From CAVYPR01 sp052145775 (GTDB lineage: Bacteria > Actinomycetota > Acidimicrobiia > Acidimicrobiales > RAAP-2), in contig JBKQNY010000142.1 of NCBI GenBank assembly GCA_052145775.1, positions 1 to 7,174 on the forward strand: 7,174 bases of DNA, in the 5' to 3' direction. The notes below the pieces were generated by a model. That model saw nothing but the letters and a program-made list of their open reading frames with translations, searched no databases and was not told the origin of the DNA. Positions 1 to 4,770 of this stretch are shown piece by piece; position 1 is the first letter of the stretch, and each line of letters starts with the position of its first letter. Both the position numbers and the translations under genes were made by a program.

Positions 1-335
1 ATCACCGCTCGGGCCTCGGCGGCCTCCACGCGCTCGGCCACCGAGCGGTACTGACGGGGGGGCCGGCCGAGCAGCTCGCCGGTCTCGGGATCCCGGCCGT
101 CGCCGAAGAGCCGCCGAAGCTGCTCCCTCGTGACCTCGCTCTCGGCCAACCCGCGGGCCTGGGCCTCGCTCCCGAGCCACCGGCCGGCGGGCTCGCCGGT
201 GCGGGTGGCGGCGTCGAAGTAGGCGGCCACCTGTGCGTCGCCGATCTCGCGGAGGGCCTCGTCCTCGCGCCCCACGCCGTTGATCAGGTAGTCCGCACCG
301 CGGCCCCCGGCACCGATAGGAGCGATCGTCAGCAC
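1..335 (-). CDS. TrwC/MobF-type conjugative relaxase, N-terminal part (runs off left edge)
   Basis: MobF relaxases nick oriT DNA, stay covalently bound to the 5' end and pilot the strand into the recipient cell; many carry a C-terminal helicase. Reading leftward from the GTG at 335, the frame is open for all 111 visible codons. The protein begins MLTIAPIGAGGRGADYL. Tyr16 lies where the catalytic tyrosine of TrwC-like relaxases sits near the N-terminus, and a second tyrosine is at Tyr39. The stretch GEPAGRWLG (residues 47-55), followed by a Leu/Glu-rich segment and GRDPETGELLGRPP, matches the usual layout of actinobacterial TrwC-domain proteins. The His triad and helicase would lie outside the window. 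No good Shine-Dalgarno precedes the GTG, and a promoter-like element suggests a leaderless message. Upstream lie an inverted repeat and a tRNA fragment, which fits an ICE or plasmid. The family is recognised by pattern, not by a search. Confidence 0.82.
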   Translation of the reverse strand, partial: MLTIAPIGAGGRGADYLINGVGREDEALREIGDAQVAAYFDAATRTGEPAGRWLGSEAQARGLAESEVTREQLRRLFGDGRDPETGELLGRPPRQYRSVAERVEAAEARAV

Positions 336-341
336 CCCGCA

Positions 342-369
342 AGCATAGCCGCCCCGTATTGGAATGCAA
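342..369 (-). promoter_or_regulatory. Possible promoter of the relaxase gene, leaderless
   Basis: On the minus strand a TATGCT box (347-342) is preceded, after a 16-bp spacer, by TTGCAT (369-364). The -10-like box ends six bases before the GTG start, so transcription would begin at or very near the start codon. Leaderless messages are common in actinobacteria and would explain the missing ribosome binding site. This is a consensus match only; the -35 box keeps just TTG. Confidence 0.35.
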
Positions 370-545
370 TGGGTGCACAGTAGAGATAGGCCGGGCGTGG
401 CCGAGGGGAACGGAAGGCCTGGTGGCTGTGGGTGAGAGGTGCGTCGTGAGGAAGGCGAGGCGGCAGTGGGTGCGGTGGTGTGGAAGGCGGCGAGGCAGCG
501 GGTCGGGCGGCTGTGAGGGCGGAGGGGCCGGGTAGGGAGTGGGCG

Positions 546-583
546 GGCGCCGAAGGAGGGCCGCTCTCGAACCCTTCGGCGCC
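546..583. repeat. 11-bp perfect inverted repeat, oriT candidate
   Basis: The arms GGCGCCGAAGG (546-556) and CCTTCGGCGCC (573-583) are perfect reverse complements separated by 16 bases. The repeat sits about 210 bp upstream of the relaxase start, at the end of the G-skewed segment. MobF relaxases recognise an inverted repeat next to the nic site, so this is a candidate for that element. It could equally be a terminator or a chance GC-rich stem. No nic-site consensus was recognised. Confidence 0.45.
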
Positions 584-737
584 GGCGGCCAGTGCGGCGG
601 CGGGTCGGCCGGACCAGCCCCCAAGCAACTTGCGGCGCGGATCCACCCCCGATGACCAGCGCTCCACCGAACCGACGCCACATGCGCGGTGGTCCTCGTG
701 TACATGATCGTCCCGGTCGATGTGGGCAACGATCTAC

Positions 738-751
738 GGCGGAGTTCCGCC
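738..751. repeat. Short inverted repeat
   Basis: GGCGGA (738-743) and TCCGCC (746-751) are complementary with only two bases between them, giving a near-palindrome rather than a stable RNA hairpin. Role unknown; it may be a protein-binding site in the mobile-element end or simply chance. Confidence 0.3.
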
Positions 752-1000
752 ACTGGCCCAGACGGGCTAGCGGCCAGCCAAACCGAACCGCCGATCAGGG
801 CGGGCCGGCGACGTTCACCGAGCTGTGCGGAGTAGCCGTCGATGCGGGCTCAACGGGGTCTCGGTGTCCCAACAAGTGTGTTTCGTCGCGTCTCTGCCTG
901 TTTCAAGACGTAGCGGCGGGCGATGTTCGCACCGCCACTGAGCTGCCAGAACGAGACGTTTCGCGGCACGGTGAGCCCGGCCGCAACGCTCTGACCAGCC

Positions 1001-1045
1001 CTTTTAATCCCAAGGTGCCGGGATCGAGACCCGGGCGGCCCACCA
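1001..1045 (+). other. 3' fragment of a tRNA gene, probably tRNA-Lys(TTT): putative integration (att) site
   Basis: The segment reads as a tRNA from the anticodon loop (CTTTTAA, 1001-1007, anticodon TTT) through the 3' anticodon stem and variable loop. It continues into a T arm with a 5-bp stem (CCGGG 1018-1022, CCCGG 1030-1034) and the 3' acceptor strand GCGGCCC (1035-1041), then a discriminator A and an encoded CCA (1043-1045). The 5' half is absent: the bases before 1001 do not pair with the anticodon stem and no GGGCCGC acceptor strand lies upstream. The T loop (ATCGAGA) has lost two conserved T residues, so it has begun to decay. Tyrosine integrases typically use just this anticodon-to-3'-end segment as attachment core. 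In this orientation an integrated element would lie to the left, on the relaxase side, and the flanking DNA to the right. Confidence 0.65.
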
Positions 1046-1066
1046 ATTCACTGTGCTGCCACGGCT

Positions 1067-1081
1067 GATCCGATACGGATC
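1067..1081. repeat. Inverted repeat GATCCG-ATA-CGGATC
   Basis: Two perfect 6-bp arms with a 3-base centre, 22 bases after the tRNA fragment's CCA. It could be a binding site near an att core or the base of a short hairpin. No specific function can be assigned. Confidence 0.35.
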
Positions 1082-1107
1082 GGTGACGCAGGGTCTGCAA
1101 CGTCGTA

Positions 1108-1128
1108 ACGGGTGACGGGTGACGGGTG
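1108..1128. repeat. Tandem repeat, three copies of ACGGGTG
   Basis: The 7-bp unit ACGGGTG occurs three times head to tail, followed by related degenerate units (GTAACGGCTGACGCCTGAC) up to about 1152. Tandem heptamers like this can be slippage products or iteron-like protein sites. There is no origin context to support an iteron here, so only the repeat itself is claimed. Confidence 0.6.
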
Positions 1129-1302
1129 ACGCAGTAACGGCTGACGCCTGACAGCTCGCCCCCACCCCTTTCGAGTCAGCCGGTATCCCAATGGCTGGCA
1201 ACTGACGCGCACCCTCCACCGTCGTGCCCCGCTCGGCCCCGCGCATCCGAAGCCACCGGTTCGGGCCCCGCGCCCGCGCCCCGATCTTCCGTCAAGCGCC
1301 AA

Positions 1303-1331
1303 CGTGGCCGGGCCCATCGGGCCCGGCCACG
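1303..1331. terminator. Very strong hairpin, 13-bp perfect stem with 3-base loop
   Basis: CGTGGCCGGGCCC (1303-1315), loop ATC, GGGCCCGGCCACG (1319-1331): a perfect 13-bp GC-rich stem. There is no T-run on either side, but U-less hairpins are thought to serve as terminators in high-GC actinobacteria. It lies about 260 bp downstream of the tRNA fragment in a region with no clear gene, so it may end a transcript that once covered the intact tRNA. Confidence 0.5.
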
Positions 1332-1370
1332 AAAGCGATCCACCAATTCATTGGGGATCTGTGCGAGTTT

Positions 1371-1412
1371 GGTGCTGACCCCCCGGGGGGAAGGGGGTGG
1401 GGGGTCAGCACC
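1371..1412. repeat. 14-bp perfect inverted repeat with G-rich loop
   Basis: GGTGCTGACCCCCC (1371-1384) pairs perfectly with GGGGGGTCAGCACC (1399-1412) across a 14-base loop of almost only G. The plus strand from 1385 carries three runs of five or six G, with a further six in the right arm's own start, so a G-quadruplex is an alternative fold to the hairpin. It lies 39 bases after the 1303-1331 hairpin. The pair could act as a tandem bidirectional terminator, or the repeat could mark a mobile-element end. Confidence 0.6.
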
Positions 1413-1686
1413 TCACGAACCCGACCCAAAGTGCCGACACCCGCATAGGTACGACCCTCCAGCGGTTCCGTGACCCTCACCCCCGGCATGCCCGGCGACC
1501 ACACCTACGATGGGCTAGGGGTGAGAGGCTGTGTGCCGCCGTCTACGACGGCGCTGCGAACTCTTAGGTGTGGGAATCCCCCCTTTTCAGCAGGTGGCCG
1601 TCCGCCTTACCCATCGGTTTACCACGTGAGAGGGTGCGACCGAAAGGGGCAATCCTCAAATTTATACCTGCGCTGTGATATAGGGC

Positions 1687-1744
1687 ACAGCCGACATGCC
1701 ATTTAGCGTTGGGGCACGGCCGCCGAACCCCTTATGTCGGCTGT
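1687..1744. repeat. 11-bp perfect inverted repeat, arms 36 bases apart
   Basis: ACAGCCGACAT (1687-1697) and ATGTCGGCTGT (1734-1744) are perfect reverse complements. The left arm also overlaps a second, smaller repeat (GCTGTG 1672-1677 with CACAGC 1686-1691) across an ATATA-containing centre. The arrangement resembles the paired sites of a regulator or recombinase, or the ends of a tiny non-autonomous element. No known insertion sequence end was recognised with confidence. Confidence 0.5.
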
Positions 1745-1984
1745 TCGCCGGCTCCGCATCTCGCCTGGACTGGACGGACGTCCTCGGGGACCGGGGCCTC
1801 TCGTACTTTCAGCGTCGACCACCCCGGGTGAGAAGGGCCGCAGGCGCCTGACGGGCGACGCCCCGCAACCCCCACTACGCCGCCAGCACGACCGTAAGGC
1901 TGTGCTGAGGCCCCCTTTGGGGAAACGTGTACTCGCAGCAGCAGTGAAGACATCAGACGCGCCCCCGGCGGGGTGACGGCGAGA

Positions 1985-2009
1985 CGGTCCGCGGACCGCC
2001 GATCGGCGG
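1985..2009. repeat. Two overlapping 14-bp palindromes
   Basis: CGGTCCGCGGACCG (1985-1998) and CCGCCGATCGGCGG (1996-2009) are each perfect palindromes and share three bases. They sit about 95 bp upstream of the aquaporin start at 2102, a plausible operator distance. Palindromes of this length are more common in GC-rich DNA, so a regulatory role is only a suggestion. Confidence 0.4.
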
Positions 2010-2101
2010 GGCGGCCGACACCACAGCACGCCCGGAGCACGTGTGCTTGAATGCCGCCAACTCGAAGCGAGCGTCAGCGCGACGAGAAGGCGAGGTCCAC
2101 C

Positions 2102-2929
2102 ATGGCCGCGGAAAGCGTGAGAGAACATCCGAGCCCGATGGGGGCGTTGGCTCTTTACGAACAAGGGATCCGGCGTCGCATCGAAGACTTCAACGATCCC
2201 CACCAGGAGTGGCGACGACTCTTCTCCGAGGTGCTCGGGACCTTCCTGCTCGTGATGGCGGCCGCCGGCGGCGGGATGATGGGCAAGGCCTTCCCGGGGG
2301 TGATCAGCCATTCGGCGGCGGTCGTCGCTCCGGCGTTGACGGTCCTGGCGGTCATCCTGTTCATGGGCAAGATCTCGGGCGCCCACCTCAATCCCGCCGT
2401 CAGCATCGCCTTCGCCCTGCGCCGAGACTTCCCGTGGCGGCGGGTACCCGGCTACGTCGTGGCCCAGCTCGCCGGAGCGACGATCGCCGCCCTGATCCTC
2501 CACGCCGTGATCAACGTCTCGGCCAAGTACGGGTCCAACTTCCCGGCCCACGGCTACTCAGACATGGCCGCCTTCTGGATGGAGCTCCTGCTCACCTTCG
2601 GCCTCGTCAGCGTCATCCTGGGTACGGCCTCGGGTGCCCAGAACATCGGGTTCATCGGGGCGTTCGGCGTCGGCTCGTACATCGCGCTGGCAGGCCTCTG
2701 GGGGAGCCCCATCTCGGGCGCCTCGATGAACCCGGCCCGCACCTTCGGCCCGGACCTCGCCAGCCTGACCTTCACCGGCTACTGGGTCTACGTCGCCGGT
2801 CCGATCGCCGGTGCGCTGGTGGCGGTCGCCGTCGCCTTCGTCCTACGCGGGCCCGGCGGCGGGAAGTCAGGTTCCGGTGCCGCACAGGGCGACCTGTTCA
2901 CCGAGGCCTACGAACCCGGGAAGTCCTGA
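2102..2929 (+). CDS. Aquaporin / MIP-family channel with a wide-open selectivity filter
   Basis: A 275-residue major intrinsic protein, an integral inner-membrane channel for small neutral solutes. Both pore half-helices are present: GAHLNPAVS (NPA at 97-99) and GASMNPARTFGPD (NPA at 210-212, followed by the conserved Arg213). Six hydrophobic segments fit the usual MIP fold, after a polar N-terminus of about 38 residues that is long for the family. Aligned by hand to E. coli AqpZ, the filter positions are Pro77, Gly198, Ala207 and Arg213. The bulky Phe and His of water-specific AqpZ are absent, so larger solutes such as glycerol or As(OH)3 could pass (inference). I chose ATG 2102, which has a purine-rich GGCGAGG upstream; ATG 2051 in the same frame lacks one. 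It ends convergent to arsR, 199 bp away, so it belongs to the arsenic locus by proximity only. Confidence 0.88.
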   Translation: MAAESVREHPSPMGALALYEQGIRRRIEDFNDPHQEWRRLFSEVLGTFLLVMAAAGGGMMGKAFPGVISHSAAVVAPALTVLAVILFMGKISGAHLNPAVSIAFALRRDFPWRRVPGYVVAQLAGATIAALILHAVINVSAKYGSNFPAHGYSDMAAFWMELLLTFGLVSVILGTASGAQNIGFIGAFGVGSYIALAGLWGSPISGASMNPARTFGPDLASLTFTGYWVYVAGPIAGALVAVAVAFVLRGPGGGKSGSGAAQGDLFTEAYEPGKS

Positions 2930-2939
2930 AATCGCCGAA

Positions 2940-2975
2940 GAGGTGGGCCTGCCCGGCCGCATGATGCGGCACCTC
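2940..2975. terminator. Possible bidirectional terminator between aquaporin gene and arsR
   Basis: GAGGTG (2940-2945) pairs with CACCTC (2970-2975), enclosing a second stem CCGC/GCGG (2957-2960, 2966-2969) with an ATGAT loop. It starts 11 bases after the aquaporin stop, between two convergent genes. It has an asymmetric internal bulge and no T-run, so the call is tentative. The remaining bases up to 3128 show no gene. Confidence 0.35.
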
Positions 2976-3128
2976 GGTGGACGTGCCGAAGCCGAATCAC
3001 CCTCGGTGAGGTCCCGAAGCTGCGCCCGGGCACACCGCACGCTCAAACCTCAATCCCATTGACCCGGAACGGCAAGCGATCGCGACCAGAGTGCACGTCG
3101 ACGGGGCCGACATGTCCTCCGGGGCCGC

Positions 3129-3470
3129 TCAGCCGCCGAGGAGCCGGCGGACCGAACCGAGGGCCTCCTGGTCGACGGTCCACCAGGTCCACTTCCCCCG
3201 GCGCTCGCCCCTCAGGAGCCCCGCGTGGGCGAGCACGCTCGTGTGGTGGGAGATCGTCGGCTGGGATCGCCCGAGAGGGCCCTCCAGATTGCAGCTGCAC
3301 ACCTCGCCCTGTGCGGCCACCAGCGAGAGCAGCTGCAGGCGCACCGGGTCGGCCAGGGCCGCCAGAACCGAGGCGGCCGCCCCGGCGTCGACGGCCGAGA
3401 GCGGGCTGACGGTGATCGGCGGGCAGCAGAGGGCCGCCGTCGGTTCGGCGGAGATCCTGGGTGCGGGCAT
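3129..3470 (-). CDS. arsR: ArsR/SmtB-family arsenite-responsive repressor
   Basis: A 113-residue winged-helix repressor that releases operator DNA when As(III) or Sb(III) binds cysteine thiols. The central region (about residues 34-100) has the ArsR fold: ALADPVRLQLLSLV, then the recognition helix around GRSQPTISHHTSVLAHAGLL, then the wing GERRGKWTWWTVD. Cysteines are at 15 and 16 (LCCPP) in the N-terminal arm and at 58 and 60 (EVCSC) at the start of the DNA-binding helices. The N-terminal CC pair matches the site described for Corynebacterium glutamicum ArsR (Cys15, Cys16, Cys55) rather than only the E. coli CxC type, and here both sets occur. ATG 3470 has a GGAGG five bases upstream. The gene is divergent from arsI across 77 bp and probably represses both directions. 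Confidence 0.93.
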   Translation of the reverse strand: MPAPRISAEPTAALCCPPITVSPLSAVDAGAAASVLAALADPVRLQLLSLVAAQGEVCSCNLEGPLGRSQPTISHHTSVLAHAGLLRGERRGKWTWWTVDQEALGSVRRLLGG

Positions 3471-3547
3471 CGGAACCTCCCATTGACAGTAGTCGATACG
3501 ACTGACACACTGTCCGCATCGACAGCCGTCAATCTACAGGAGTCCCC
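3471..3547. promoter_or_regulatory. Divergent arsR / arsI promoter-operator region
   Basis: Plus strand: TTGACA (3483-3488), 17-bp spacer, CACACT (3506-3511) as a weak -10. Minus strand: TTGACG (3532-3527), 17-bp spacer, TGTGTC (3509-3504). The two promoters therefore overlap at their -10 boxes, and the outer ATTGAC/GTCAAT arms (3482-3487, 3528-3533) form a symmetric repeat. Two inner repeats are operator candidates: AGTCG-ATA-CGACT (3491-3503) and CTGTC-CGCATC-GACAG (3510-3525). Both lie between the -35 boxes, where a bound ArsR would block transcription both ways. Shine-Dalgarno sites flank the region: GGAGG for arsR (3480-3476) and AGGAG for arsI (3538-3542). Confidence 0.65.
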
Positions 3548-4009
3548 GTGTCCCGCTTGCAGCTGGCCCTGAACGTCTCTGACCTCGACGCCGCCGTCGA
3601 CTTCTACGCCGCACTGTTCGGCGTGGCCCCGGCCAAAGTGCGCCCGGGCTACGCCAACTTCGCCGTCTCCGAGCCCCCGCTGAAGCTGGTGCTGATCGAG
3701 AACGGCGAGGCCCGGGGCAGCGGTCCCTTTGGCGCCCTCAACCACGTGGGCGTCGAGGTCGACTCGACCGACGAGGTGGCCCGGGCCGGCGCCCGGCTGG
3801 ACGCCGAGGGCCTGCCCACCACCGCCGAGCACGAGACCACGTGCTGCTACGCAGTCCAGGAAAAGGTCTGGGTCGAAGACCCCGACCGCACCCCCTGGGA
3901 GGTCTACACCGTGCTCGCTGACGCGCCGGCCGAGGCGGGGTCGTGCGGGAGCGGGACGAGCGTGTGCTGCCAGCTTCAGGCCCCGACCGCCACTACGGGC
4001 TGCTGCTGA
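3548..4009 (+). CDS. arsI: ArsI/CadI-type C-As lyase (VOC-fold non-haem iron dioxygenase)
   Basis: ArsI uses Fe(II) and O2 to cleave the carbon-arsenic bond of trivalent organoarsenicals such as methylarsenite, releasing As(III) in the cytosol. The 153-residue protein is one vicinal-oxygen-chelate domain. Candidate metal ligands are Gln5 (MSRLQLALNV), His66 (LNHVGVEV) and Glu118 (PWEVY). The vicinal pair Cys99-Cys100 in TTCCYAVQEKVWV is the signature that binds the trivalent arsenic substrate. The sequence is very like mycobacterial CadI from start to about residue 125. Beyond that is a cysteine-rich tail (Cys133, 140, 141, 152, 153). The GTG start has AGGAG five bases upstream. It is the first gene of a probable arsI-aqpS-arsC transcript and is divergent from arsR. 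Related proteins have been named for cadmium induction, so cadI is the alternative name. Confidence 0.9.
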   Translation: MSRLQLALNVSDLDAAVDFYAALFGVAPAKVRPGYANFAVSEPPLKLVLIENGEARGSGPFGALNHVGVEVDSTDEVARAGARLDAEGLPTTAEHETTCCYAVQEKVWVEDPDRTPWEVYTVLADAPAEAGSCGSGTSVCCQLQAPTATTGCC

Positions 4010-4023
4010 GTCGGAAGGCCAGC

Positions 4024-4770
4024 GTGCACGTGGCCACGTTGTGGCGACGCCTGGTGGCCGAGTTCTGCGGCAGTGCGTTCCTCTGCGCCCTGGTCGTGGG
4101 TTCGGGGATCGCCGCCCAGCAACTCTCGCCCGGCGACACCGGCCTCCAACTGCTCGAGAACGCCGCGGCCACCGGGGCCGGGCTGTTCGCCATCATCTTG
4201 ATGTTCGGCCCGGTCTCCGGCGGCCACTTCAACCCCGTCGTATCCTTCGTCGACGCGGCCTTCGGCGGCCTGCGCTGGAGCGACGCCGCTGCCTACCTGC
4301 CCGTCCAGGTGGCCGGCTGCACGGCCGGTGCGATCGTGGCCAATCTCATGTTCGGTCGGGCGGCCCTGGAGCTGTCGACCAAACACCGGGCCTCGCCGGC
4401 CCACTTCCTCTCCGAGGTGGTGGCCACCTTGGGGTTGATCCTCGTGATCTTCGCCCTGGCCCGTTCGGGCCGGGCCCGCAGCGCCCCAGCGGCCGTCGGT
4501 GCCTACATCGGCGCCGCCTACTTCTTCACCAGCTCGACCAGCTTCGCCAACCCGGCCATCGCCATCGGCCGGATGTTCTCCAACACCTTCGCCGGCATCG
4601 CCCCGTCGTCGGTGCCGAGCTTCGTGTTGGCCGAGGTACTCGGCGGGGTGCTTGCCATCGGCCTCGTCTGGGTCCTCTACCCCTCGATGACGCCCGCCGA
4701 GGCGGCCGACGTGGTCGTCCCGCACGCTGACCAGGTGTCCTTCCCGGACACAGAACGGAGCCAAGCATGA
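4024..4770 (+). CDS. aqpS: AqpS-like aquaporin of the ars operon, probable arsenite channel
   Basis: A 248-residue MIP-family membrane channel. The first pore motif is GGHFNPVVSF (NPV at 70-72, not NPA) and the second is SFANPAIAIGRMFS (NPA at 176-178). The arginine that nearly always follows the second NPA is replaced by Ile179, with an arginine four residues later (Arg183). The ending SNTFAGIAP is typical of the MIP subgroup in ars operons. In Sinorhizobium meliloti the related AqpS replaces an ArsB pump, letting arsenite made by ArsC flow out; the same role is inferred here. GTG 4024 has GGAAGG five bases upstream and begins at the family's usual N-terminus (TLWRRLVAEFCG). An upstream ATG at 3943 would overlap arsI by 67 bp and add 27 polar residues. 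It starts 14 bp after arsI and overlaps the arsC start. Confidence 0.87.
   Translation: MHVATLWRRLVAEFCGSAFLCALVVGSGIAAQQLSPGDTGLQLLENAAATGAGLFAIILMFGPVSGGHFNPVVSFVDAAFGGLRWSDAAAYLPVQVAGCTAGAIVANLMFGRAALELSTKHRASPAHFLSEVVATLGLILVIFALARSGRARSAPAAVGAYIGAAYFFTSSTSFANPAIAIGRMFSNTFAGIAPSSVPSFVLAEVLGGVLAIGLVWVLYPSMTPAEAADVVVPHADQVSFPDTERSQA

Larger units (their letters stand above)
370..1000. other. Non-coding region between relaxase and tRNA fragment, left part strongly G-skewed
   Basis: No convincing gene is seen in these 631 bases. Open frames exist on both strands, but their translations are low-complexity (Pro/Ala/Ser- or Arg/Gly-rich) and lack recognisable motifs. From about 400 to 560 the plus strand is very rich in G and poor in C, with G outnumbering C roughly three to one by eye, and base usage becomes balanced after about 570. 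The segment holds an 11-bp inverted repeat (546-583) and a tight hairpin (738-751). Its place just upstream of a relaxase gene is where oriT usually lies. No integrase gene is visible, although one might be expected near an att site. Confidence 0.5.
1046..2101. other. Gene-poor region with many inverted repeats between tRNA fragment and aquaporin gene
   Basis: About 1.06 kb without a supportable gene. The open frames here, including one of 282 codons on the minus strand (1703-2551) that overlaps the real aquaporin gene, show no family motifs and have arginine-rich, low-complexity translations typical of frames opposite GC-rich DNA. The stretch from about 1650 to 1685 is distinctly more AT-rich than its surroundings. 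Several perfect inverted repeats are listed separately. A further 6-bp hairpin is at 1538-1552 (GCCGTC/GACGGC), a 6-bp repeat at 1884-1907 (CAGCAC/GTGCTG), and a small C4/G4 hairpin just after it (near 1911-1922). It may be an eroded mobile-element or tRNA-flanking region. Confidence 0.5.

Noticed and set aside
329..667. 112-codon minus-strand frame over the G-skewed segment
   Set aside because: Pro/Ala/Ser-rich low-complexity translation produced by the C-rich minus strand; no ribosome site or family motif, and it overlaps the relaxase start in a different frame.
965..1045. Complete tRNA gene
   Set aside because: A GAGC/GCTC pairing upstream mimics a D arm, but the 5' acceptor strand does not pair with GCGGCCC and the anticodon stem has no 5' partner, so only the 3' part is supported.
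903..1100. 65-codon minus-strand frame containing GRPGLDPGTLGLKG
   Set aside because: This peptide is the reverse-strand translation of a tRNA 3' half and recurs as a spurious protein in many genomes.
1100..1160. CRISPR array or replication iterons
   Set aside because: The repeat unit is only 7 bp, has three exact copies and no spacers; no Rep or Cas gene is present.
1687..1744. Tn3-family transposon end
   Set aside because: Parts of the minus strand (GGGGTT followed by ACGCTAA) vaguely resemble Tn3-type terminal repeats, but the length is wrong and there is no transposase or partner repeat.
1046..2050. Riboswitch, SRP RNA, tmRNA or RNase P RNA
   Set aside because: None of the conserved core motifs of these RNAs could be found; hairpins alone do not identify a class.
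1703..2551. 282-codon minus-strand open frame overlapping the aquaporin gene
   Set aside because: It lies opposite the well-supported MIP gene for over half its length, has an Arg/Gly-rich translation without motifs, and is explained by GC-rich codon positions of the real gene.
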